A stretch of DNA of 64,000 nt from Budvicia diplopodorum. GTDB taxonomy: Bacteria > Pseudomonadota > Gammaproteobacteria > Enterobacterales > Enterobacteriaceae. The number at the start of each line of letters is the position of its first letter. Position 1 is the first letter of the stretch. A program made the position numbers and the translations under genes. Positions 7,659-16,589 of this stretch are shown one piece after another. A model generated the notes under the pieces. The model searched no databases. It was given only the letters and a program-made list of their open reading frames with translations, and was not told where the DNA came from. The stretch is from assembly GCF_009800925.1 (NCBI RefSeq), contig NZ_WOYF01000014.1:1-64000 (forward strand), written 5' to 3'.

Positions 7659-9107
7659 ATGAAAGAATTACAGGTCGACGTAGCTGTTATCGGCGGCGGC
7701 ACTGCGGGGCTAGGAGCCTATCGGGCGGCAAAATGCTTAACGCCGAACGTAGTTATGATCGAAGGCGGCCCTTACGGTACAACCTGTGCCCGCGTTGGCT
7801 GCATGCCATCCAAATTGTTAATCGCTGCCGCTGAAGCCGTGCACCAGATTGAACGCGCACCAAAGTTTGGCATTCATCCTCAAGGTGAAATAAAAATCAA
7901 TGGCCGTGAAGTGATGAGTCGGGTTAAGCGCGAACGCGATCGTTTTGTCGGCTTTGTACTCGAAGGCGTAGATGAAATTCCAGCGCGGGATAAAGTTAGC
8001 GGTTATGCCCGTTTTATCGATGATAATACGCTTGAAGTCGGTAACCATACCCGGATTCAGGCAAAACGCATTGTTATCGCCAGTGGTTCACGCCCAGCGT
8101 GGCCAGCTGCTTGGAATGCCTTGGGCGATCGCCTGATCGTTAACGATAACGTTTTCGACTGGGATGATTTACCCTCTTCCGTTGCCGTATTCGGCCCCGG
8201 CGTTATCGGGTTAGAACTGGGTCAGGCGCTCCATCGGCTGGGCGTTAAAGTCACCATGTTTGGCGTGGGTGGTGGAGTAGGTCCACTGACCGATAGCGCT
8301 ATTCGCCAATACGCAGCCGACACGTTGAATAATGAATTCTATCTCGACCCGAATGCTAACGTCGATGTTGTTGAACGCCGGGGCGACAGCGTATTTATTC
8401 GTTATCACGATCGCAGCGGTCAGGTTCAGGAAATTACCGTCGATTACATGCTGGCGGCCACCGGGCGCCGCCCGAATGTTGATAACATTGGCTTAGAAAA
8501 CACCACGCTCAAGCTGGATGAGAAAGGCGTTCCGCTAGCCGATGGTTTAACAATGCAAACCAGCGTACCTCATATTTTTATCGCCGGTGATGCCAGCAAT
8601 CAATTACCGTTACTGCATGAAGCCAGCGATCAGGCTCGTATTGCCGGTGAAAATGCGGGCTCATTCCCAGAAGTATCGCCCGGCCTGCGCCGTAGCCCTA
8701 TTTCAGTCGTATTCTCAGACCCACAAATCGCTATGGTTGGCTCTACCTACCGTGAACTAAGTCAGAAATTCGGCGCCTGCGGCTGTTTTGAGGTTGGCGA
8801 AGTCTCATTTGAGAATCAGGGCCGTTCACGGGTGATGTTGCGCAATAAGGGCTTACTCCATGTTTATGGTGAACAGGGTACAGGCCGTTTCTTGGGCGCT
8901 GAGATGATCGGGCCTGACGTAGAGCATATCGCTCATTTACTGGCCTGGGCTCATCAACAGCAAATGACCGTTGAACAAATGCTGGATATGCCGTTTTATC
9001 ATCCGGTGATTGAAGAAGGGCTGCGCACGGCACTGCGCGATCTGGAAAGTAAATTGCAGCTGGGTCATAGCGAAATTGAACGCTGCCAGCGTTGTCCTGG
9101 GGATTAA
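7659..9107 (+). CDS. FAD/NAD-dependent disulfide oxidoreductase, dihydrolipoyl dehydrogenase-like
   Basis: Class I pyridine nucleotide-disulfide oxidoreductase of 482 residues. From the chosen start it has the FAD-binding IGGGTAGLGA (11-20), the redox disulfide in TTCARVGCMPSK (Cys43, Cys48), an NAD-binding FGPGVIGLELG segment, the IAGDAS FAD motif, and a C-terminal HPVIEEGL motif corresponding to the HPT..E catalytic dyad. The reading frame is open 48 bases further upstream, but ATG 7659 has an AGGAG eight bases before it. It is not SthA: it keeps both redox cysteines. The substrate is unknown; no lipoate-enzyme genes are nearby. Partnership with the adjacent peroxidase is a guess. Confidence 0.85.
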   Translation: MKELQVDVAVIGGGTAGLGAYRAAKCLTPNVVMIEGGPYGTTCARVGCMPSKLLIAAAEAVHQIERAPKFGIHPQGEIKINGREVMSRVKRERDRFVGFVLEGVDEIPARDKVSGYARFIDDNTLEVGNHTRIQAKRIVIASGSRPAWPAAWNALGDRLIVNDNVFDWDDLPSSVAVFGPGVIGLELGQALHRLGVKVTMFGVGGGVGPLTDSAIRQYAADTLNNEFYLDPNANVDVVERRGDSVFIRYHDRSGQVQEITVDYMLAATGRRPNVDNIGLENTTLKLDEKGVPLADGLTMQTSVPHIFIAGDASNQLPLLHEASDQARIAGENAGSFPEVSPGLRRSPISVVFSDPQIAMVGSTYRELSQKFGACGCFEVGEVSFENQGRSRVMLRNKGLLHVYGEQGTGRFLGAEMIGPDVEHIAHLLAWAHQQQMTVEQMLDMPFYHPVIEEGLRTALRDLESKLQLGHSEIERCQRCPGD

Positions 9108-9145
9108 TCACCTAGTGTTTCACTGAACAATAACCATTGTCTTGC

Positions 9146-9300
9146 TCAGTCGAACTGAAAGAAAGCAAAAATATCTCGAATACCTACAGAACCGACAGGA
9201 ATGCTTTGGCCGTAGATCACAACCGGAACTCGTTCACGGGTATGATCTACGGACATGTCGGCTCACAACCGTGATCGGCGGTCAGAGACAGCACGTCATC
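9146..9300 (-). pseudogene. fragment of a phosphopentomutase (DeoB)-family gene, C-terminal part
   Basis: Read on the minus strand from 9300, one frame gives [15 protein letters not shown], then a stop; a second frame continues with [14 protein letters not shown] and ends at a stop at 9146-9148. Together these match the metal-binding C-terminal blocks of phosphopentomutases (LTADHG..PT and DHTRE..PV). There is no N-terminal half upstream, and a frameshift or small deletion lies between the blocks. It is a dead remnant, DeoB-like or YhfW-like; the parent cannot be distinguished. Confidence 0.65.
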
Positions 9301-9453
9301 AGGCCGCATTTTTGCCATAATTTCTGGCAGGCGCAGGTAATCAGAGCATTGATGTCGACCCACCCTTCACTATCGAGCGTCAAACCTATAGCTTGCGGCT
9401 CATGTCGTAATACATAGCTTAAACTTGCTGGTCTCAATGTGTTGCATACTCAT
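9301..9453 (-). pseudogene. fragment of an RNA 2'-phosphotransferase (KptA)-like gene, N-terminal part
   Basis: From ATG 9453 on the minus strand the frame reads [11 protein letters not shown] and then goes out of frame. The next frame reads [19 protein letters not shown] followed by WVDINALI, the conserved start of KptA/Tpt1 proteins. About two bases are missing from the T-rich junction between the two parts. After roughly 40 further residues the similarity ends and runs straight into the phosphopentomutase-like remnant. A deletion between two neighbouring genes explains the join. Confidence 0.7.
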
Positions 9454-9847
9454 TATTTATCATCCCAATATATTTATAGAACAAATGATATTAAACTCAT
9501 TTGATAGAAAATTAAGGTGAAAAAACTAACATCAGATTACCCATATTATATTGAACACTTGATTATCATGACGCCAAATCTCCTTCGCGAAATATTCAGC
9601 TACTGCAGGCCTCAATCATCAGAATATCTTTAATGTTACAGCAACACTTTAGTGACGATTTTTTATATTTATAAACTGGAGCAAAAATTTACTGTTTACT
9701 AGCTCCATTTATTAAATAACGCGGATAAATTAATCCGCATTGATTCTATTAGTAATAATTCTATAAAAATAAATATATATCTACAAAATGTATGTGTACA
9801 ATTCGGCCGCTTCATATTTTATTAATATTTATTAGGGACAATGTGTT
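9454..9847. other. AT-rich intergenic stretch upstream of the OmpX-like gene
   Basis: There is no convincing open frame on either strand. The stretch is very AT-rich (for example 9655-9790) and probably contains the porin promoter; an AGGGAC ribosome site sits at about 9833-9838. A short patch around 9560-9620 has coding-like composition but stops in all frames, so it could be further gene debris. Confidence 0.5.
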
Positions 9848-10426
9848 ATGAACAAAGTATTAGTAGCTGCGGCCGTATTTGCTGCATTAACGGCGGGCAA
9901 TATTGCCCATGCAGGTAACCATACTGTAACTCTGGGCTATGCTCAAAGTACCGTTCAGGATTTCGATGATATTGACGGTGTAAACGTAAAATACCGTTAC
10001 GAGTGGGATTCTCCCGTTAGCATAATTTCATCATTCACTTATATGAGCGGAAATGATGATACTAGCTATTTAGTTACTAGAGACATCATCAATACTCACG
10101 CAGAAATTAAGTATTACTCTCTGTCAGTAGGCCCAGCCTATCGCTTTAACGATATGGTCAGTATCTATGGCTTACTCGGCGTTAATCTAAATAAAGTAGA
10201 CTACTCCTCTTCATGGTTGAACTATAACGGTAGCGGCACCTATCAAAATATGGGTTCGATTAACGGCAGCGAACGTAAAACCTCACTGATGTATGGCGCT
10301 GGTTTACAAATCAACGCATGGGAAGGCGTGACGGTAGGCGTCGGCTATGAAGGTTCACAATTAGACGTTGATGGTCAAAATCATTCAATCAATGGATTCA
10401 ACGTTGGCCTTGGCTATCACTTCTAA
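9848..10426 (+). CDS. OmpX/Ail/Lom-family outer-membrane protein
   Basis: Eight-stranded beta-barrel of the Ail/OmpX/PagC family, 192 residues. It has a signal peptide ending at about AHA (residue 22), then HTVTLGYAQS, a conserved block of the family, the alternating SIYGLLGV and LMYGAGLQIN strands, and a terminal GLGYHF with the C-terminal Phe needed for barrel assembly. At 192 residues it is longer than E. coli OmpX (171), the extra residues falling in surface loops (for example around 70-90). Members act in surface adhesion, complement resistance or stress; its specific role here is unknown. Confidence 0.85.
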   Translation: MNKVLVAAAVFAALTAGNIAHAGNHTVTLGYAQSTVQDFDDIDGVNVKYRYEWDSPVSIISSFTYMSGNDDTSYLVTRDIINTHAEIKYYSLSVGPAYRFNDMVSIYGLLGVNLNKVDYSSSWLNYNGSGTYQNMGSINGSERKTSLMYGAGLQINAWEGVTVGVGYEGSQLDVDGQNHSINGFNVGLGYHF

Positions 10427-10441
10427 TAATTGAATTAATGA

Positions 10442-10468
10442 AGCTCCGGTTAAACCGGAGCTTTTTTG
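10442..10468 (+). terminator. Rho-independent terminator after the OmpX-like gene
   Basis: AGCTCCGGTT (10442-10451) pairs with AACCGGAGCT (10453-10462) and is followed by a T run. It lies 15 bases after the porin stop codon. Confidence 0.85.
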
Positions 10469-10498
10469 TTTCTGGCTAAAATTTCATATCGAATTGCC

Positions 10499-10627
10499 TA
10501 TACCCAAAATAATTCGAGCTGCAGGAAGGCGGTGACGCAGTGAATCCCCTGAAGCTTATTGTAGTTAAGTGACTGGGGTGAGCGAGGAAAGCCAACGCAC
10601 ATGCAGCTTTAAGTATGACGGGTATAT
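10499..10627 (+). repeat. ERIC element (full length)
   Basis: The roughly 128-bp sequence begins TATACCCAAAATAATTCGAG, contains GTGAATCCCC and TTAAGTGACTGGGGTGAGCG, the sequences recognised by the standard ERIC primers, and ends GTATGACGGGTATA. The outer ends are inverted repeats. It lies between the porin terminator and the polyol operon. ERICs are non-autonomous intergenic repeats of Enterobacterales and Vibrionaceae. Confidence 0.92.
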
Positions 10628-10806
10628 AAGTTAGTTATCAAACGTCTCACCTAACGGCTCAGAAATAATTTTAATTTTGAGACTACGCACGATTCAACCC
10701 GTTCATTACTGCCACTTTCACCAGCAATGTGGCAACAACACAAAGGTCAACCTGGTGGTTATCATCCAATATCATTGTTCATTTTTCACTCGAAAAAGGA
10801 TGATAT

Positions 10807-12090
10807 ATGACAGCCATACTATCCGAGAACACAAATCAAGACGTTGGATATTCTAAAATAGTCTTTGGTATGCCAGTTAAACTCTTTTGGGGATACGTTG
10901 CTATTGCCGTCTTTATGACAGGTGATGGCGTTGAGCTAGCATTCTTATCGAAATACATTATTGAGCTAGGCTTTAGCGTTTCACAAAGCGCGCTGGTTTT
11001 TACCGTATATGCAGTTACCGCCGCTATTGCAAGTTGGTTATCCGGGGGAATCAGTGAAATTTATGGGCCGCGTAAGATCATGGCGCTAGGCGTAATATGG
11101 TGGGTGGTTTTCCATATTCTATTTGTTAAATTTGGTCTGATGGCTAAAAACTACCAACTAATATTACTCTTCTATGCCATCCGCGGCTTTGCTTATCCAT
11201 TATTCTTTTATGCCTTCTATGTATTAGTGGTACAGAGAACGCCGGGCCACCGGTTAGCCTCGGCAACCGGCTGGATATGGTCAATGTTCACCATCGGTTA
11301 CGGCATCGTGGCCTCCTTCTTACCCAGCGTGACTATTCCATTAATCGGCTTTATTAGTACTTTATGGATGTCGTTAGCATGGGTTATTGTCGGTGGATTA
11401 ATCGCGTTATTCTGTATTAAAGATATTGGCTCAAATAGAGATAGTAAAATTACATTATCCTCAGCAGAAAAAATGAAAGAAATTAGCCGAGGTATTACGC
11501 TAATCTTTGAGGATAAGAATATTTCACTGGCGTTGATTATCCGAGTTCTATGTAATTTAGCACTGTTTGGTTTCCCTATATTTATGCCGTTGCATTACAC
11601 CTCTCAGGGCGTCGGATTTACATCCGAACAGTGGATGCGTATATGGGGTATATTCTTTTTAGTTCAGCCGGTAACTAACGTGCTATGGGGGTTAATCGGC
11701 GATAGAATTGGCTGGCTATTCCAAATGCGCTGGGTTGGCTTTTTTGGCTGTACCCTAACTACGCTTATATTCTATTTTCTGCCGCTCTATTTCCCTGGAA
11801 ACCTAGGAGTAGCAATATTTGGCGCTCTGTTACTGGCTCTGACATTAACCTCATTCGTACCTATGGGTGCAATATTCCCAATGCTGGCCCCGGATCATAA
11901 AGGTGCTGCCATTTCGGTTCAGAACTTAGGCGGTGGTATTGGCAATTTTATCGGCCCGGCCGTAGCGACCATATTATTCAGCGCGTCATTTGATATTCAG
12001 AGTGTGGTTATTGCCTATTCGGCTTTATATTTTGTTGGCGGAATTTTGACTTACTTTATTCGTAATCCACAGCCAAAAAACCAATTTTAG
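10807..12090 (+). CDS. MFS polyol transporter, RbtT/DalT-like
   Basis: Major facilitator superfamily permease of 427 residues with about twelve hydrophobic segments. It is clearly of the ribitol/arabinitol transporter branch: LFWGYVAIAVFMTGDGVELA, GFAYPLFFYAF and FVPMGAIFPMLAPDHKGAAI match the same stretches of Klebsiella RbtT. ATG 10807 is preceded by AAAAAGGA. It lies 56 bases upstream of a short-chain dehydrogenase, making a transport-plus-oxidation pair for a sugar alcohol. No kinase or regulator is adjacent. The exact polyol is unknown. Confidence 0.85.
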   Translation: MTAILSENTNQDVGYSKIVFGMPVKLFWGYVAIAVFMTGDGVELAFLSKYIIELGFSVSQSALVFTVYAVTAAIASWLSGGISEIYGPRKIMALGVIWWVVFHILFVKFGLMAKNYQLILLFYAIRGFAYPLFFYAFYVLVVQRTPGHRLASATGWIWSMFTIGYGIVASFLPSVTIPLIGFISTLWMSLAWVIVGGLIALFCIKDIGSNRDSKITLSSAEKMKEISRGITLIFEDKNISLALIIRVLCNLALFGFPIFMPLHYTSQGVGFTSEQWMRIWGIFFLVQPVTNVLWGLIGDRIGWLFQMRWVGFFGCTLTTLIFYFLPLYFPGNLGVAIFGALLLALTLTSFVPMGAIFPMLAPDHKGAAISVQNLGGGIGNFIGPAVATILFSASFDIQSVVIAYSALYFVGGILTYFIRNPQPKNQF

Positions 12091-12146
12091 TCTTAGTTTA
12101 AATAATTAGAATTTAACTCATACTTTAAAAAATATTAAGGAATCAT

Positions 12147-12899
12147 ATGACAAACCATAATTTATTTAATCTAGACGGACAGGTTGCTATCGTTACGGGA
12201 GCATCCGCAGGCATCGGCTTAGCCATATCAGAATTACTGTCGAGCCTGGGCGCTAAAGTGGCCATGGTGGATAAGAACCCGGACGTTGTTACTCAAGCCG
12301 AAAAGATGCCAAGCCATTGCCTTGGCATTACTGCCGATCTGTCTGAAATAGACAAAATGCCAGCATTGATCGATCGGGTTGTTAACACGTTTGGCAGACT
12401 GGATATATTAGTCAATAACGCAGGCATTGGCATACTGGAGCCGGTACTTGAAGTTAAGCAACAGAGTTGGGATGCTACCTTACTGATAAATTTAACCGCA
12501 CCTTATTTCCTTTCTCAGGCGGCAGGTAAGGTTATGACGCAGCAAAAATACGGGCGCATCGTCAATATTGCCTCACAGGCCAGCGTGATCGCACTAGAAA
12601 ACCATGCGGCATACTGCACCAGCAAAGCCGGTTTAGTCATTGCATCAAAAGTATTGGCTGCAGAGTTAGGAAAATATGGTATCACGGTGAATTGTATTTC
12701 CCCGACGGTAGTGGAAACCGAATTGGGTAAACGCTATTGGCACGGCGAGCGGGCTGAAGAGATGAAAGCGAAGATCCCGGTCGGGCGCTTCGCTACGCCG
12801 GAAGAAATCGCATCCGCGGTGGCTTACTTGATAAGCAAACAGGCAGGGATTATTACCGGTGAAAATATGATTATTGACGGAGGCTATACCATTATTTAA
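12147..12899 (+). CDS. short-chain dehydrogenase, probable polyol dehydrogenase
   Basis: Classical NAD-type SDR of 250 residues: the nucleotide-binding VTGASAGIG (16-24), the NNAG motif near 90-93, and the catalytic Ser143, Tyr156 and Lys160 (YCTSK). Asp42 at the end of the second strand favours NAD over NADP. The sequence resembles D-threitol, arabitol and ribitol dehydrogenases. Following an RbtT-like transporter, it probably oxidises the imported sugar alcohol in the cytoplasm. AAGGAATCAT precedes the start. Substrate identity is inferred from the neighbour only. Confidence 0.82.
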   Translation: MTNHNLFNLDGQVAIVTGASAGIGLAISELLSSLGAKVAMVDKNPDVVTQAEKMPSHCLGITADLSEIDKMPALIDRVVNTFGRLDILVNNAGIGILEPVLEVKQQSWDATLLINLTAPYFLSQAAGKVMTQQKYGRIVNIASQASVIALENHAAYCTSKAGLVIASKVLAAELGKYGITVNCISPTVVETELGKRYWHGERAEEMKAKIPVGRFATPEEIASAVAYLISKQAGIITGENMIIDGGYTII

Positions 12900-12933
12900 C
12901 GGTCACTATAGGTCATATTTTCCGTAGAATTTA

Positions 12934-12962
12934 GCGGGCAAATAACGTAGTTATTTGCCCGC
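12934..12962. terminator. bidirectional hairpin between the polyol operon and argH
   Basis: A 13-bp perfect stem GCGGGCAAATAAC (12934-12946) with GTTATTTGCCCGC (12950-12962) and a 3-base loop lies between two convergent genes. T runs are weak on both sides, but the position suggests a shared terminator. Confidence 0.6.
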
Positions 12963-12982
12963 ATTTAATTGACCAGTTAAAA

Positions 12983-14359
12983 CTAAATATCTAACCGGGT
13001 CTTAGCCGCATCAATTGCGCTAGCAACCTGCTCGGGGCCTACACCGCCTTTAGCACAGCGTTTTTCCAGACAGGACTTTAGCGACAGCGCCGAATAAACA
13101 TCGTCCTCAATTGCCGGATTAAACTGCTTCAGCTGAGCCAGTGAAAGCGCTTCTAATGCCTTGCCCTGCGAAATAGCTTCCAGTACCGCGGAGCCAACAA
13201 TATGGTGGGCTTCACGAAACGGAATACCTTTAGCAACCAGATAGTCTGCCAGCTCAGTCGCATTAGCATAACCTTGCTGAGCCGCTTCCTGACAGCGCGA
13301 ACGCTTAATCTGAATGCCGTCCAGCACCAACACCGCCATATGCAGACAGTCTAACCAAGTATCTAGTGCGTCAAAGATGCCCTCTTTGTCTTCCTGCATA
13401 TCTTTGTTGTAAGCCAGAGGAAGGCCTTTTAACGTCATCATCATGCCGGTCAATGCGCCCTGAACCCGGCCACATTTTCCGCGAATGAGTTCCAGTGCAT
13501 CCGGGTTTTTCTTCTGCGGCATCAGAGATGAGCCAGACGTCACGCGGTCCGACAGTTCGATAAACCCGGCTTCACCGGTATTAAAGAAAATCAGATCTTC
13601 AGCAAAGCGTGACAGGTGCACCATACTGATAGAGGCATCGGACAGCAGCTCCAGAACGTGGTCACGGTCCGATACGCTGTCCAAACTATTTCGAGTTGCG
13701 GCGCTGAAGCCTAACCAACCCGCAAGCAGATCGCGATCGATCTCATAAGCCGTTCCGGCCAGCGCACCGCTGCCTAACGGACTGGTGTCCATGCGCTTTA
13801 ACGCATCCTGTAAACGACTTTCATCACGAGCCAGCATTTCAACGTAGGCCATGCACCAGTGGGCAAAAGTCACCGGCTGAGCCCGCTGTAAGTGGGTGTA
13901 ACCGGGCATAACGGCATCCTGATTCTGCTCAGCGGTAATGACCAGAGCCTGTTGCAGTTCTTTAACGCCCTGAAGCAGTAAACCCACCTGCATTTTGCAC
14001 CACAGCTTAAGGTCAGTGGCTACCTGATCGTTACGGCTGCGCCCGGTATGTAATTTCTTACCGAGGTCACCCACTTTACCAATCAGCTTTTGCTCAACCC
14101 AGCTGTGAATATCTTCGGCATCACTGGCAAGGATAGCATCAGGATCCGCCTGAACTTCAGTCAGTAATTCATCCAGTGCCTGTTCGAGTTTTTGTTGTTC
14201 TTGCGAACTTAACACGCTGACGGTTACTAACGCTTTCGACCACGCCACGGAGGCAATGATATCCTGCTCGGCTAAGCGATAGTCAAAACGCAGTGAATCA
14301 TTAAACAGCTTAAAGCGCCGATCTGCCGCCTGACTGAATCTGCCACCCCACAATGCCAT
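12983..14359 (-). CDS. argH: argininosuccinate lyase ArgH
   Basis: Last step of arginine synthesis: splits argininosuccinate into arginine and fumarate; cytoplasmic homotetramer. The 458 residues carry the fumarase/ASL superfamily signature [12 protein letters not shown] and the [12 protein letters not shown] and HLQRAQPV motifs at the active site. It is the final gene of the leftward argCBGH cluster, 139 bases after argG. In E. coli oxyR follows argH directly; here a 6.4-kb accessory stretch separates them. Confidence 0.97.
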   Translation of the reverse strand: MALWGGRFSQAADRRFKLFNDSLRFDYRLAEQDIIASVAWSKALVTVSVLSSQEQQKLEQALDELLTEVQADPDAILASDAEDIHSWVEQKLIGKVGDLGKKLHTGRSRNDQVATDLKLWCKMQVGLLLQGVKELQQALVITAEQNQDAVMPGYTHLQRAQPVTFAHWCMAYVEMLARDESRLQDALKRMDTSPLGSGALAGTAYEIDRDLLAGWLGFSAATRNSLDSVSDRDHVLELLSDASISMVHLSRFAEDLIFFNTGEAGFIELSDRVTSGSSLMPQKKNPDALELIRGKCGRVQGALTGMMMTLKGLPLAYNKDMQEDKEGIFDALDTWLDCLHMAVLVLDGIQIKRSRCQEAAQQGYANATELADYLVAKGIPFREAHHIVGSAVLEAISQGKALEALSLAQLKQFNPAIEDDVYSALSLKSCLEKRCAKGGVGPEQVASAIDAAKTRLDI

Positions 14360-14498
14360 ACCTTTCTACTCCTAAAAAATCAGGGCGATATCATAATCGC
14401 CCTTGGCTTTACGCTATAAACCGTAGTGTATAGCTTATGTGAACTACTCATCCATACAGAATAACGTTTCATCAGATAAACGTTAACTATTTTATGAA

Positions 14499-15722
14499 TT
14501 AGTTAGTCTTTAGCTCATTCAACGCACGAATACGTGAAGATAAAGAGAACAGGCGAATAAACCCACCCGCATGGCTGTGGTCATAAACTTCATCTTCGCC
14601 GAAGGTCGCAAACTCTTCAGAGTACAGGCTGTTTGGTGATTTTTTCTGAATCGCCGTCGCCTGACCTTTATATAGCTTAACCACGACTTCGCCGTTAATG
14701 TCCTGAGCCAGCGACTCTGCCGCCGCCTGTAGCGATCTGCGCAATGGTGCGAACCAACGGCCATCGTATACCACATAGGCCATTTCTAGGCCGAGCTGCT
14801 CACGCCATTTGAAACTATCGCGATCCAAAACCAGTTGCTCGACGCCGCGCAGCGCGGTCACCATAATGGTGCCGCCCGGGGTTTCGTAGCAACCGCGGGA
14901 CTTAATGCCCACCAGACGGTTTTCAACAATATCAATACGGCCAATACCGTGTTTCGCACCCAGCTCGTTTAACGCTTCCAAACACTTGAACGGGCTCATG
15001 GCTTTACCGTTTACCGCGGTCACTTTACCTTTCTCAACGGTAACGGTAACCAGCTCAGCCCGATCCGGTGCATCTTCAGGGGCTACGGTCCACACCCAAC
15101 AGTCTTGATTCGACGCATTCCAAGGCGTTTCTAGCACCCCACCTTCGGTAGAAATATGCCATGCGTTTTCATCACGGCTGTAGATTTTCTCTAACGATGC
15201 CGTGGTCGGAATATTACGCTCTTTCAGGTAATCGAGCAGAGCTTCACGAGAGCGCAAATTCCACTCACGCCATGGAGCAACCACTTTAAGATGAGGGGCC
15301 AGCGCCGTATAGGTAGTTTCAAAACGCACCTGATCGTTACCTTTACCGGTTGCACCGTGGCACAAAGCATCGGCACCCAGCTTAAGAGCCAGCTCAACCT
15401 GCGCTTTGGCAATTAGCGGACGGGCCATTGACGTGCCCAGCAAATAACTACCTTCATACAGCGCACCGGTTTGCAGAACGGGATAAACATACTCGCTGAT
15501 GAACTCTTCACGCAGGTCAACAACGTAGCAGGATGATGCCCCGGAGTTCAGCGCCTTTTGCTCTACGCCGTCTAAATCTGCTCGTTCTTGCCCAATATCG
15601 GCAACGAAGGCAATCACTTCACATCCACCGTAGTTTTCTTTCAACCATGGAATAATCGCCGATGTGTCGAGGCCACCTGAATATGCTAAAACAATTTTCT
15701 TAATACCTTGGTTATTCATCAC
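14499..15722 (-). CDS. argG: argininosuccinate synthase ArgG (short type)
   Basis: ATP-dependent joining of citrulline and aspartate. The 407 residues contain the P-loop-like AYSGGLDTS near the start, the citrulline/aspartate site [13 protein letters not shown] and [20 protein letters not shown]. The length and the argCBGH position place it in the shorter ArgG subfamily found in Yersinia, Serratia and Vibrio, not the roughly 447-residue stand-alone type of E. coli. It lies 82 bases after argB. ATTTCCTCG precedes the start as read on the plus strand, that is, CGAGGAAAT upstream. Confidence 0.96.
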   Translation of the reverse strand: MMNNQGIKKIVLAYSGGLDTSAIIPWLKENYGGCEVIAFVADIGQERADLDGVEQKALNSGASSCYVVDLREEFISEYVYPVLQTGALYEGSYLLGTSMARPLIAKAQVELALKLGADALCHGATGKGNDQVRFETTYTALAPHLKVVAPWREWNLRSREALLDYLKERNIPTTASLEKIYSRDENAWHISTEGGVLETPWNASNQDCWVWTVAPEDAPDRAELVTVTVEKGKVTAVNGKAMSPFKCLEALNELGAKHGIGRIDIVENRLVGIKSRGCYETPGGTIMVTALRGVEQLVLDRDSFKWREQLGLEMAYVVYDGRWFAPLRRSLQAAAESLAQDINGEVVVKLYKGQATAIQKKSPNSLYSEEFATFGEDEVYDHSHAGGFIRLFSLSSRIRALNELKTN

Positions 15723-15804
15723 TATTTCCTCGATCGCTAGTCTGAAATTTATTGAGTCACTAACTATTCTATTGATTAAAAGATAAACGCTATTCTCTGC
15801 CCGA

Positions 15805-16578
15805 CTAAGCCAATATTCGGGTTCCCACCGGCACGCCGTTAAATAGCGCGGGTAACTGCTCAGCGTTACGCCAACTGGCTATATCCACGGGGCGGCCTAA
15901 GGTACGGGCCGCATCAAGTGCTGCATTAACCTTGATAATCATGCCGTCGGTAATAATTCCCTGATCGATCAGCTTCTGGGCTTTATCGGCGGTCATTTCG
16001 GTAATGCGCTGGCCTTTACCATCGAGAATACCGCTAACGTCAGACAACAGAACCAAATCGGCGCTTAACGTTGCCGCTAATGCGGTCGCAGCTTGATCGG
16101 CATTAACGTTCATTAACGCCCCTTCGGGCGTAATGCCAATCGAGCTAATAATCGGTAAATAGCCGGCGGCTAGCAGGGTTTCAATGAACTTTTTACTACC
16201 CGCTTTAGCTTCACCAACGTGGCCTAAATCGCCCGACAGCTGGCTGACTTCAACCATATCGCCGTCCGCAAGACACAGCCCTACCGAGCTGATTTTATGT
16301 TTTTTTGCAACGGCTAATAGGGTCTTATTCGCCGTCCCGGCCAGCGCGCCGGTAATGGTGCCGATTTGATCTTCTGGCGTAACCCGCAGGCCATTTCTTC
16401 TGATAACCGGCAGGGCCAGCTTTTTCATCAGTTCGTCAACCAGACAGCCACCGCCGTGCACAATCAGCATATTCCGCGAGCTCTTTTGCTTATAGCATGC
16501 CAGCGCAACAAACAGACGTTCCATTGCTTCATCGCTATCGAGCAGTGCGCCACCGAGTTTAATAATTAACGGATTCAT
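15805..16578 (-). CDS. argB: acetylglutamate kinase ArgB
   Basis: Phosphorylates N-acetylglutamate, the second step of the acetylated arginine route. The 257-residue protein matches E. coli ArgB in length, with the N-terminal KLGGALLDS, the HGGG motif ([10 protein letters not shown]), and the ATP/substrate motif [19 protein letters not shown]. It is a member of the amino-acid kinase fold. It starts 11 bases after argC stops, so translation is probably coupled. It is of the short, arginine-insensitive type. Confidence 0.96.
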   Translation of the reverse strand: MNPLIIKLGGALLDSDEAMERLFVALACYKQKSSRNMLIVHGGGCLVDELMKKLALPVIRRNGLRVTPEDQIGTITGALAGTANKTLLAVAKKHKISSVGLCLADGDMVEVSQLSGDLGHVGEAKAGSKKFIETLLAAGYLPIISSIGITPEGALMNVNADQAATALAATLSADLVLLSDVSGILDGKGQRITEMTADKAQKLIDQGIITDGMIIKVNAALDAARTLGRPVDIASWRNAEQLPALFNGVPVGTRILA

Positions 16579-16589
16579 CCTTTTTCTCC

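Noticed and set aside
7659-9107. The possibility that the flavoprotein is a relocated SthA transhydrogenase
   Set aside because: SthA lacks one of the redox-active cysteines; this protein has both (Cys43, Cys48) and the dihydrolipoyl dehydrogenase-type C terminus.
9142-9417. A 91-codon plus-strand frame in the dld-ompX interval
   Set aside because: The similarity is on the opposite strand (KptA-like and phosphopentomutase-like remnants); the plus-strand frame is a by-product.
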